A stretch of 64,000 nucleotides of DNA from Symbiodinium natans (Eukaryota; Sar; Dinophyceae; Suessiales; Symbiodiniaceae), in NCBI GenBank assembly GCA_905221605.1, contig CAJNDS010000662.1, positions 1 through 64,000 of the forward strand, in the 5' to 3' direction. The notes under the pieces were generated by a model. It was not told the DNA's origin. It ran no database searches and worked only from the letters and a program-made list of their open reading frames with translations. Position 1 is the stretch's first letter. Each line of letters starts with the position of its first letter. Of this stretch, positions 55,952 to 64,000 are shown piece by piece. A program made the translations under genes and the position numbers.

Positions 55952-57798
55952 GGCCAAACATTGGCATCCTCACATGCTTGCAAATGGTTACACCCAAACG
56001 AGGCAAAAGCAAACACTCTGACACTGCAGTTGCTGATCCGCAAAGGCCCTGTAGACTCCCTATGGACCCCCACAGACCCCCCCCTCATAGACCCCCTATT
56101 TACCCACTTTTTGCGCCTGTCTACTGCTTCCCATGCTTGTGTTCAGGCCGTACCCAAAGCCAAGCGCAGGCGGTCGGAACCTCAATTTCGGGGTTTTGGG
56201 AAGCCCTAGACCTTAACCTCCTAAGCCTGTTGGTGGCTAACCTTCAAAGGATCCCTAAACCCAAAAACTCTAAATCCCCAAAAGCCTAAAGCCTACAACT
56301 CCAGAACTTCGTAATCCTCTATACCCAAGCCCCTAAACCTTAAACCCAAAGGGTCCTTCTTACCGAAGCGCAGGCGATCCGAAGGGGCAAGGACAGGGCT
56401 CAGTCCGACTGCTCATGCTCACGCGGCTTTGGGGTTTGGGGTTATAGGGTTTAGGTTTAGGGTTTAGGGTTTGGGGTTTAGGGTTTAGGATTTAGGGCGG
56501 GGCGGCGCCAGTGTGGGTGTGGGGAAGCAGGAGTTGCACCGGTTGGCATATTGTGCTCTTGAAACCCAAAACCCCAACCCTAAGCCCTAAACCCTAAGCC
56601 CTAAGCCCTAAACCGTAAACCCTAAACCCTGAACCCTGAACCTTAAACCCTAAACCCTAAACCCTCCCTAACCCTAAACAGAAACCACGGGGACGGGATG
56701 AGGTTCGGTCTCGCTGTTCAAGACTCCCCTGCGCGGACTGGTGCCGATGGCTGGGTGCAGGGCTCGGCCGGCATCAAGCTTAGGCAGTTTTGGGGTCCCT
56801 CAACCCTGAAACCCGGAAACCCTGAAACCCTGAACCCTAAAACCCTGAAACCCTGAAATCCTGAAACCCTAAACCCTAAATCCTCAATCTTGAACCCTAA
56901 ACCTGAAACCCGAAACCCTGAACCCTAACAAACACTCCCGCCCACAAGAAACCCAACAAGACCCAAAGTACGGACACCATGGAGGTTTCTCTAGGAAGCG
57001 ATGGGAAAGCCAGCCCCAAAAAACACAAACAAGAAGTCAAAATAATTCCGCTCTTCAAGAATCAAAACATCCACCCCTTACCAGTCAGAGGTTTACATTA
57101 GTGTTTTACTTACTGTTGGTTTGTAGGGGATGAGGGTATGAGGTACCCTATATCCCCTCCCCCTTATATTATATATATATATATACACCCTTTCAGGGCT
57201 TACATAGGCTACGTCATTCGCTACTAGCCTACAGTAAGTTTAGGGCGTAGGTGAGTTCGAGCCATGAACGAAGAGGTTGCCTCTCAGCTGTTGGGGAAGA
57301 GAACAGTTAGGGTTTAGGGTTTAGGGTTTAGGGTTTAGGGTTTAGGGTTTAGGGTTTAGGGTTTAGGGTTTAGGGTTTAGGGTTTAGGGTTGTCCTTAGT
57401 CAGACGAGGATCCATGAACATACTGACGCCTTTTCCTCAGCCCTGAACCCCAATCCCTGCACCCCAAGCCTTGATCTTCCGAAGCTCCAGGGTTTAGGGT
57501 TTAGGGAGTCGGGTTTAGGGTTTAGGGTTTAGGGTTTAGGGTTTAGGGTTTAGGGTTTAGGGTTTAGGGTTTAGGGTTTAGGGTTTACCCTAAACCCTTA
57601 ACCCCAAAGCCCAAACCCTAGCTGCCCAAAGCCCTTGCTCCCTAGCCTGCTCTCCCAACCTGTCAACCTGCTCCTCCCCCAAGCCCTACACCCTACACCC
57701 GACACCCTACACCCTACACCCTACACCCTTAACCCTACACCCTACACCCTAAACCCTAAACCCTAAACCCTAAACCCTAAACCCCCTTTTTGCCGTAG
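55952..57798. other. Unique DNA, then telomere-like arrays
   Basis: Plus-strand frames at 55961-56209 (for example ASSHACKWLHPNEAKANTLT) could be exonic. Telomere variants lie at 56420-56680. An AT-rich TATATATATATATATA tract lies at 57166-57186. TTTAGGG runs at 57306-57390 and 57513-57586, CCCTACA units at 57682-57760. Confidence 0.5.
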
Positions 57799-57853
57799 GT
57801 CGTGCCCATCCGAGCATGGCCCATCCGACATGTTGCGGTGTTTTGGGTCGAGG
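57799..57853 (+). CDS. Exon-like segment, unknown protein
   Basis: After TTGCCGTAG the frame reads VVPIRAWPIRHVAVFWVE and ends GAGG|GTTTGG. Flanked by CCCTAAA on the left. Short, so moderate support only. Confidence 0.4.
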
Positions 57854-58269
57854 GTTTGGGGGCCCTAAACCCTAAACTAAGTGAGGGGTCGCTTCCGTCG
57901 AGCGACAGACCCCGAACGCTCGGCCGAGGGCCTTACAGCCCGAGCGCCCAAGCGAAAAGAGAAACGGAAAGGTGAGGGTTAAGCCTCACCGTCTGTCCTG
58001 GACAGGCCAACGGACATCGGCCTTTTTTACGACAACGTCAGTACTCGGCTAAGGGATGGCCGGCACCCAGACCACCTTTAGCGTAGCTAAAGTATAACCC
58101 CAAATCGTAACCCTTTGCCTCTGGAGGTGGTTCAGGGTTTTGGGTTCAGGGTTTGCCGGCCCCCCCTGCCCCGGGCCCCCTTGGCCCCTGGTGGCTGGAT
58201 TCCTGGACCAGGAGGCTGGCGAGGGGGTCCAGGCAGGCTGGTTGCTTAATTCGTGATTTTGGGCATTTT

Positions 58270-58720
58270 GTCGGATTTTCGGGGCCAAGGGCCCCCCGAA
58301 CCAAGGGCCCCCGGGCCAAGGGACCCCCGGGCCAAGGGCCCCCCGGGCCAAGGCCCCCCGGGCCAAGGGCCCCCCGGGCCAAGCGCCCCCCGGGCCAAGG
58401 GCCTCCCGGGCCAAGGGCCCCCCGGGCCAAGGGCCCCTCGGGCCAAGGGCTCCCGGGCCAAAGACCCCCCAAACCCCTCCACGGGGCCTCCCGTCCGGGG
58501 GCCCGGGCCAAGGGCCCCCCGGGCCAGGGGCCCCCCGAGCCAAGGGCCAAGGGCCCTCCGGGCCAGGGGCCCCCAAAACTTTTGGGGCCAAGGCTCCCCG
58601 AGCCCAAGGGCCCCCCGCCAAAGGCCCCCCGAACCAAGCACCCCAAACCCCTCCAGGCCAAGGGGCCACAGCCAAAGGCCCCCACGCCAAGGGAGGGCAA
58701 GGCGCCCCAAGAACCCCCCA
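58270..58720. repeat. GC-rich GGGCCAAGGGCCCCCC minisatellite
   Basis: Some 25 diverged units of about 16-18 bp, strongly G+C rich. Five or more overlapping frames on both strands (PGQGPPGPRA, WPGGPLARGA) all come from the repeat. None is called as a gene. Confidence 0.9.
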
Positions 58721-58729
58721 CACCAACCC

Positions 58730-59645
58730 CAGGAAGCCCCCAAGAGGCACCAAAAGGCTTCAAAAGCTTCAAAAGGCCCACTAAAGGAAGGGGGACCACA
58801 AGATTTGTCCGTGCCCACAATGAAAAATGCGATTTTTGAATATTGAAAACGATGGTTTTAGGCACCCCTGCCCACAATGAAAAATGTTCTTGTTTAGTAC
58901 TGAAATCGATGGCTCCCCCCAAATCAGCAAGGACCTCTACGAGCCCCCAACCTAAACTCTGACACCGCAAAACCCTACGACAACCTTCAAGTAAATAAGG
59001 GCCTTTACGGGCCCTAACGTGCCGAAGGCCCGAAAAGAACCGAGGCTACCCCGAACCCAACCTAAACCCAAACCCCGCAAAACCCTACGACGGCCTTCAA
59101 GTAAATAAGGGCCTCGACGGGCCCTAACGTGCCGAAGGCCCGAAAAGGGCCGAGGCTACCCCGAACCCCAGCTTAAACCCCAATACCGCAAAACCCTGCA
59201 AAGGCCTTCAAGCAAATAAGGGCCTCTACGGGCCCTAACTTGCCGAAGGCCCGAAAAGGGCCGAGGCTACCCCGAACCCGAGCTTAAACCCTAGCGATTG
59301 AAATACTCATTGGCGAAAACTCATTCATAGGTTCCCTGACCTTTAAATGAAGAAAACCTCTGACACGCCGAAGGTCCGAACAAGGCCCCGAGAGACCCCA
59401 AGAGCCACCAAAATGCTTCAAAAGGCTTCAACAGGCCCCCGTACCCGCAATGAAAAATGCGATTTTTTGGTAGTGAAATCGATGCTAAATTGAAGCCTTT
59501 AAAGAAGGGGAATCCAGGAGCAGACACAAAGGGTTTCCCTGACCTTCAAATAAATAAGGGCCTCTACGGGCCCTGACACGCCGAAGGCCCGAGAAGGGCC
59601 GAGGCTACCCCCAACCCTAGCTTAAACCCTAACAGCGCAACTTTA
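58730..59645. repeat. 110-bp tandem repeats and a larger duplication
   Basis: A 110-111 bp unit with CGCAAAACCCTACGA and ACGGGCCCTAACGTGCCGAA starts at 58966, 59076 and 59187, and a further copy lies at about 59536-59640. The stretch with CAATGAAAAATGCGATTTTT occurs at 58818 and 59447, suggesting a larger duplicated block. No telomere words here. Confidence 0.85.
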
Positions 59646-60207
59646 AAAACATCAAAGCAAGCATCAGAGCACAAGAAAGTAAATTCCATAAACCCTAAAC
59701 CCTAATAGAGTATAGTTTGGGTGGCCGGGGTGGGTTGACGGGCAACGCGAGCGCGCGGCCCGGGGTGTTTCACACCCGAGCGCGCGCCCTCCCCTGACAC
59801 ACCCTAAACCCTAAACCCTAAACCCTAAACCCGGTTTAGCATGTGGGAATTACGGGCTTCGGGGCTCAAGGTTCAGAGTGCTTTGGGCTTTGGAAGCCAG
59901 AGCCCCAACCAAATCCCACACCGAAGAACAGGACAGAAAGAAGCACTCGACCCCAAGAACCCTAAACCCTAAACCCTAAACTCAAGCGAGCTGCGGGTGC
60001 TGCGATAAGCAGCAGCGAGCGCTACCGCGTGGCGACAGGCCCGCGGACGAGCCCGAGCCGTCAGGCGAAGCCTGGCGAGGGCTCGGGGCCAGTGCGCGCG
60101 GTGAGCGCGGCCCACGCTAGAAGGGTTAACCCGCGTGCCAGCGACAGTCTGGCTCTAAAGAGAATAACCCCAAACCCTCGGTTTTTAAGTTAAGTCTCTC
60201 CATCCTT
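59646..60207. other. GC-rich palindromes
   Basis: GCGAGCGCGCGGCCCGGGGT / ACACCCGAGCGCGCGCCC lies at about 59738-59785. A strong stem with GCCCGAGCC / GGGCTCGGGGC around GTCAGGC/GCCTGGC lies at about 60052-60090. These could be small RNA genes or hairpin elements. No coding frame. Confidence 0.5.
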
Positions 60208-60309
60208 TAGGGTTTAGGATTTAGGATTTAGGATTTAGGATTTAGGATTTAGGGTTTAGGGTTTAGGATCTAGGATTTAGGGTTTAGGATTTAGGATTTA
60301 GGATTCAGG
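60208..60309. repeat. TTTAGGA variant array
   Basis: About 14 units, TTTAGGA with some TTTAGGG. A purified single-base variant of the telomere unit. Confidence 0.9.
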
Positions 60310-60955
60310 GCCCTCTGGAGGCTCTCCGAGCCCCCCTCTTTGGGCTTCTCCCGGACCGTTTCTGAGCCTTTTTGGGCTCCTCCCGGACAGTTTCTGAGCC
60401 TTTGTCGGCTCCTCCCGGACAGTTTCTGGGCTTTTTTTGTGCTCCTCCCGGACAGTTTCCGAGCCTTTTTGGGCTCCTCCCGGACAGTTTCTGCGCCTTT
60501 TGGGGGTCCTCCCGGACAGTTTCTGAGCCTTTTTGGGCTCCTCCCGGACAGTTTCTGAGCTTTTTGGACTCCTCCCGGACAGTTTCTGAGCTTGTTTTTG
60601 TGCTCGTTTCGGAGCCTTTTTGGACTCCTGCGGACAGTTTCTGAGCCTTTTTGGGGTCCTCCCGGACAGTTTTTGAGTTTTGGGCTCCTCCCGAACAGTT
60701 TCCGAGCCATTTTGGGCTCCTCCCGGACAGTTTCTGAGCTTTGGGCTCCTCCCGGGCAGTTTCTGAACCTTTTTGGGCTCCTCCCGGACAGTTTCTGAGC
60801 CTTTTGGTTTCTGAGCCTTTTTGGGCTCCTCCCGGACAGTTTCCGAGCTTTTTTTCGGTTCCTCCCGGACCATTTCTGAGCCTTTTTTTGCTCTTGCCGA
60901 CAGTTTCTGAACCTTTTTGGGCTCCTCCCGGACAGTTTCTGCTTTCGTCTAAAGT
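60310..60955. repeat. About 31-bp satellite, GGACAGTTTCTGAGCCTTTT
   Basis: About 20 units of TTGGGCTCCTCCCGGACAGT + TTCTGAGCCTTT with small indels. Because the unit is not a multiple of three, the same peptide words (SETVREEPKK, KLSGRSPK, RNCPGGAQKG) appear in all three minus frames, 139-217 residues each. Not called as genes. Confidence 0.9.
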
Positions 60956-61110
60956 CACCTGAACGGAGGATTTTTTGAACCGTCGCCTGCCCTTTGAACC
61001 GAGGATTTTACGTGTGACTAGGGCCTGTCGTCTAAAGTCATCTTCACCTCCTGAACCGAGGATATTTTAAAATCGTCGACGGCTTTTGAACCGAGGATAT
61101 TACGTGTGAA
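60951..61110. repeat. About 80-bp tandem duplication
   Basis: GTCTAAAGTCA...TTTGAACCGAGGAT...TACGTGTGA occurs at 60951-61018 and 61030-61109 with changes. It directly follows the satellite. Confidence 0.7.
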
Positions 61111-61938
61111 GGCTACATACGGAAAGCGATAGCCCAACAACTATATGAAAACCCTAAACCCGCCCAAGGTTGAGATGTGGGTGGGTGGGTTGGGAGAGAG
61201 CGTTGTACCTGGACGCACACCACAACACACGTCCCGCGTGGTGGTGTGCGCGGAACATTTAGCAAACCCTAAACCCTAAACCCTAAACCCTAAACCCCAA
61301 ATCTGAATTGGAGTAGGCTTAGTAAGTTGGGTTATGGGCAGTATATTCGGGGCTTCTGGGGGATACCAAGTAGACGTACTAAGTCAAGGACCTTCCAGGC
61401 AAACCCCAGTACTGCCACACGTCTCCACGACCAAGCTCTCTCTCCCTCTCTCTCCCTCTTTCTCCCTCTCTCTCCCTCTCCTCTCTCTCCCTCTCTCTCC
61501 CTCTCTCTCCCTCTCTCTCTCTCTCTCCCTCTCCCTCCCTCCGCCTTGTTTTGCTTAATTGGTCAACCATGCCTCTTACTCTCTTCTTCTTTTCTCTCAA
61601 TCCCGTGCTTAGGGATTAGGGATTATGGCAGGATTGAGGAAAGTCTCTGCGGCACAACCATTCATGTTTGGAGACGCCCTCAACCCACGAAGCGATGCAC
61701 TGCTAAACCCTAAATTAAACCCTAAACCCCAAACCCCAAACCCCAAACCCCAAACCCCAAACCCTAAACCCTAAACCCTAAACCCTAAAACCGAAGCTAG
61801 GGTTTCGGGCTTAGGGCTTCGGGCAACCTTAGAGCCAAGCCTTCAACCGCCAGACCCCCTAAACCCTAAACCCTAAACCCTAAACCCTAAACCCTAAACC
61901 CTAAACCCTAAACCCTAAACCCTAAACCCCCGGGCCAG
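61111..61938. other. CT-rich tract and telomere-like arrays
   Basis: A hairpin with CGCACACCAC / GTGGTGGTGTGCG lies at about 61213-61252. (CTCTCTCCC)n runs at 61436-61545, CCCTAAA and CCCCAAA at 61700-61788 and 61857-61927. Frames over the CT tract are artefacts. Confidence 0.65.
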
Positions 61939-62058
61939 GATCTACCGGCGGAACGAACAGCGACACCGGATCCGCATGGCCCTAGCGCGACGGATTCTCG
62001 CGCGCGCCTCAGGAGCGCAGGCCTACAGAGGGACTGTGGGCTCCAGCATGCTTGCAGG
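61939..62058 (+). CDS. Exon-like segment, Arg-rich
   Basis: After CGGGCCAG the frame reads IYRRNEQRHRIRMALARRIL then ARASGAQAYRGTVGSSMLA, ending GCAGG|GCTTAGGG (GC donor). CCCTAAA (61857-61927) on the left and TTTAGGG on the right. One of the most convincing single exons. Family not recognised. Confidence 0.5.
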
Positions 62059-62396
62059 GCTTAGGGTTTAGGGTTTGGGGTTTAGGGTTTAGGGTTTAGG
62101 GTTTAGGGTTTAGGGTTTAGGGTTTAGGGGCACGAACCGGTACATTTGAGGTTGCAACAACCTACTTAGAGTTCTCTCAGCTGGCCTTGTATAAGTTGCC
62201 CCAGTCAAAGGTCGACTCGTAGCCCCAAGTACACAGCTACGTGCCTAGCCACCGATTTCTGTTTTAGGCTTTTGCCTACACCCTACACCCTAAACCCTAA
62301 ACATTAAACCCTAAACCCTAAACCCTAAACATTAAACACCCTAAACCCTCAACCCTCAACCCTAAACCCTAAACCCTCAACCCTAAACCCTGAACC

Positions 62397-62463
<67 letters not shown>

Positions 62464-62487
62464 ACCCTTAACCCTTAATCCTTAACC
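62059..62487. repeat. TTTAGGG array and CCCTCAA array before the gap
   Basis: TTTAGGG lies at 62066-62128, unique DNA to 62270, CCCTAAA with CATTAAA changes to 62345, then (CCCTCAA)n at 62345-62487. Confidence 0.85.
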
Positions 62488-62587
62488 NNNNNNNNNNNNN
62501 NNNNNNNNNNNNNNNNNNNNNNNNNNNNNNNNNNNNNNNNNNNNNNNNNNNNNNNNNNNNNNNNNNNNNNNNNNNNNNNNNNNNNNN
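62488..62587. other. Assembly gap of 100 N
   Basis: Exactly 100 N between a CCCTCAA array and a GT-rich microsatellite. The true length is unknown, and the two sides may not be adjacent. Confidence 0.99.
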
Positions 62588-62690
62588 GTGTGTGTGTGTG
62601 TGTGTCTCTGTGTGTGTGTCTCTGTGTGTGTGTCTCTGTGTGTGTGTCTCTGTGTGTGGGTCTCTGTGTGTGTGTGTGTGTGTGGGTGGG
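62588..62690. repeat. GTGTGTGTCTCT microsatellite
   Basis: GT units with TCTC insertions at a 16-bp rhythm. It starts directly at the gap. Confidence 0.95.
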
Positions 62691-64000
62691 CGAGCGCGCT
62701 TGTGCGCGTACGCATGTTTATTTTCCTGATTCCGGTCTCATGTAGGTTTGGGGGGTTTGGCGCATCGGTGAGCGCTCTAATCCCCCAAATCCCGACCTGA
62801 AAGCCTTAAATGTTGAGGTGAGGGTGCTGGTTAAGGAACTTACTTGCTTAAGTAGCCATCATACAGGGTTGCAGATACCGTAGCCTTGTGATGGTCAGCT
62901 ACTGTAGGTCACTAAACCCTATAAACCCTAAACCCATGCCCTCCAAAAAGGGGGGGGGGGGTGGTTTTATCGCTTTCCAGGACATGGTGGTCCGGAACAC
63001 CTTCCTGGAGGCTTTGCGCTTTGTACTGTTGGAACTTGGGCTACGGGATCCGACTAGCTCTTGGAGTCTAGCGATTGGCGTTCAGAGTTTGGTGTTTAGG
63101 GTTTAGGTTGCCCCACCATAACTACCACCCAAAATAAGACACTACACCCCAAACCCTAAGCTCTTTTGGGGGGGGGGAGCGGGGTGGGGGGGGGTGAGGG
63201 GGCCATGGAATATAAGTGTGTCCTTCAGTCTGCAGGTGTTTCGGCTATGCCCTTTCTTTCTCAGGGCACGGAAGTCCTAAACCCGAACCAGACAAGTACC
63301 CCTTAACTAGGATACTCACTATAGAGTACCCTAAACCCAAAACCCTACACCCAAAGTCTTACTTAAGCCCTATAGTACCCTTACTCCTTTTTAGGGGGTT
63401 GGTTCCCTCGCGGACAGAATTAAGCAGTACTGTTGAACCCTCTTTAGTGTGGGGGCCCCCCCCCCCTCCCCCCTGAACAGTCGAGGCTGGATTTGTTTCT
63501 GTTTAGACGCTCCCGGCATTTCATATGATTTTAAAAGGGAGGAGTTTAGATAAGTTTAAAAGGGGCAGCGATGCCCAGCTATCTTTTTTAAAGGCGCGGC
63601 ACGTGGAATTTTCTTACGGCGCCCGGACGGTTTGTCTTTAAAGAGGGACTCCCAAACAGTCACGAAGTCCTGAATAATTCAGCCAAATTGTCTTTAAAGG
63701 GGGGGCCGATACTAAAGCAGGTCCAACATTAGCTGGGAAACCAACAGCAATCAGGCTGGATTCTAATGCCCTGAATCTTAAGATCAGGGTTTAGGGTTTG
63801 GGATTTGGGGTTTCGGGTTTAGGGTTTCGGGCACGTAGGCCGTGCGGAAGGAAGGCCACGCCAGCCAAAACCAAAAGCCTCGATAAGCTGCCAGAAGCCT
63901 GAACAGAGTTGGGCTGCAGGTGTGAACGCCCTTGTAGGTTCACTTGACGGCTAACGACCCTAAATTCTCAGCTTTTCAAGTTTCCATGTTTCGCCGGCAT
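62691..64000. other. Mostly unique DNA, no gene called
   Basis: A segment at 62980-63100 has an open plus frame (IAFQDMVVRNTFLEALRFVL) running into TTTAGGG, a possible exon. G-rich runs lie at 62950 and 63165-63203. 63480-63780 has repeated TTTAAAGGG words (about 63527, 63556, 63586, 63638, 63691). Telomere-like words lie at 63785-63830. Confidence 0.45.

Larger units (their letters stand above)
1..64000. repeat. Window-wide interstitial telomere-like repeats
   Basis: TTTAGGG and CCCTAAA tracts of 2-30 units occur more than a hundred times, in both orientations, with variants TTTGGGG, TTTAGGA, TTTAAGGGG, TTTATAGGG and TCTTAGGG in separate patches. Only the ankyrin gene with its 3' flank, the retroelement interior and about 57880-59680 are nearly free of them. 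Confidence 0.97.

Noticed and set aside
58049-58970. Several overlapping 190-274 residue Pro/Gly-rich frames on both strands
   Set aside because: All derive from one GC-rich minisatellite; frames on both strands are equally open and share the same words.
60291-60958. Three minus-strand frames of 139-217 residues with SETVREEPKK words
   Set aside because: The same words rotate through all three frames because the 31-bp unit is not a multiple of three; no sign of a preferred frame.
61379-61600. Arg/Glu-rich minus-strand frame and Ser/Leu/Pro plus frames
   Set aside because: Translation of the CTCTCTCCC tract.
1-64000. CRISPR array
   Set aside because: Repeats are 7-9 bp without spacers of constant length, and the organism is eukaryotic.

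Overview
This window looks like nuclear DNA of a dinoflagellate, most likely of the Symbiodiniaceae. Three things point there. Plant-type telomere repeat (TTTAGGG/CCCTAAA) is scattered through almost the whole 64 kb in both orientations. The intronless ankyrin protein begins MLRVWGMSGEEL, a start I associate with this family from memory. The short exons are joined by GT, GC and GA donor introns. One scaffold gap of 100 N lies at 62488-62587. No rRNA, tRNA, CRISPR or bacterial gene was seen.

The sequence seems at first to be non-coding repeat with two islands. The first island is an ankyrin-repeat gene (21282-22631, one exon). The second is a Penelope-like retroelement (39051-42818) with two ORFs between direct repeats that look identical. 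It has no C-terminal GIY-YIG endonuclease and sits between TTTAGGG tracts.

A closer reading gives another picture. Many short unique segments between the telomere-like tracts read as exons of 40-190 bp. Typically CCCTAAA-rich sequence and an AG lie on the left, and the exon runs directly into GTTTAGGG on the right. In the first 10 kb these exons chain in one frame into the C-terminal two thirds of a DPH6-type diphthine-ammonia ligase with two RidA-like modules, ending at 9848. Its introns mostly open with GTTTAGGG or a close variant. Several joins keep the frame only if a 1-2 nt duplication at the intron ends is collapsed.

A second class of intron is a short hairpin element of about 105 bp. 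Examples lie at 30467-30572, 48581-48693 and 54693-54796 (minus strand). In each, removing the element joins two open, protein-like frames, and the element is bordered by a 3-nt direct repeat. Other copies of the same families lie elsewhere in the window. This is the pattern expected of introners, transposons that become introns.

Layout: 1-9848 DPH6-type gene; 9849-14400 exon fragments (one AT-hook protein) among telomere-like tracts; 14400-21200 scattered exons and hairpin elements; 21282-22631 ankyrin gene; 22632-39050 repeats, minisatellites and sparse exons; 39051-42818 retroelement; 43173-43650 a 9-bp TTTAAGGGG satellite; 44387-57853 more exons, hairpin introns and an 8-bp satellite (51050-51620); 57880-61120 a GC-rich block of tandem repeats without telomere motif; 61260-64000 telomere-like tracts, one good exon and the gap. 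All exon models were read by eye and need transcripts.
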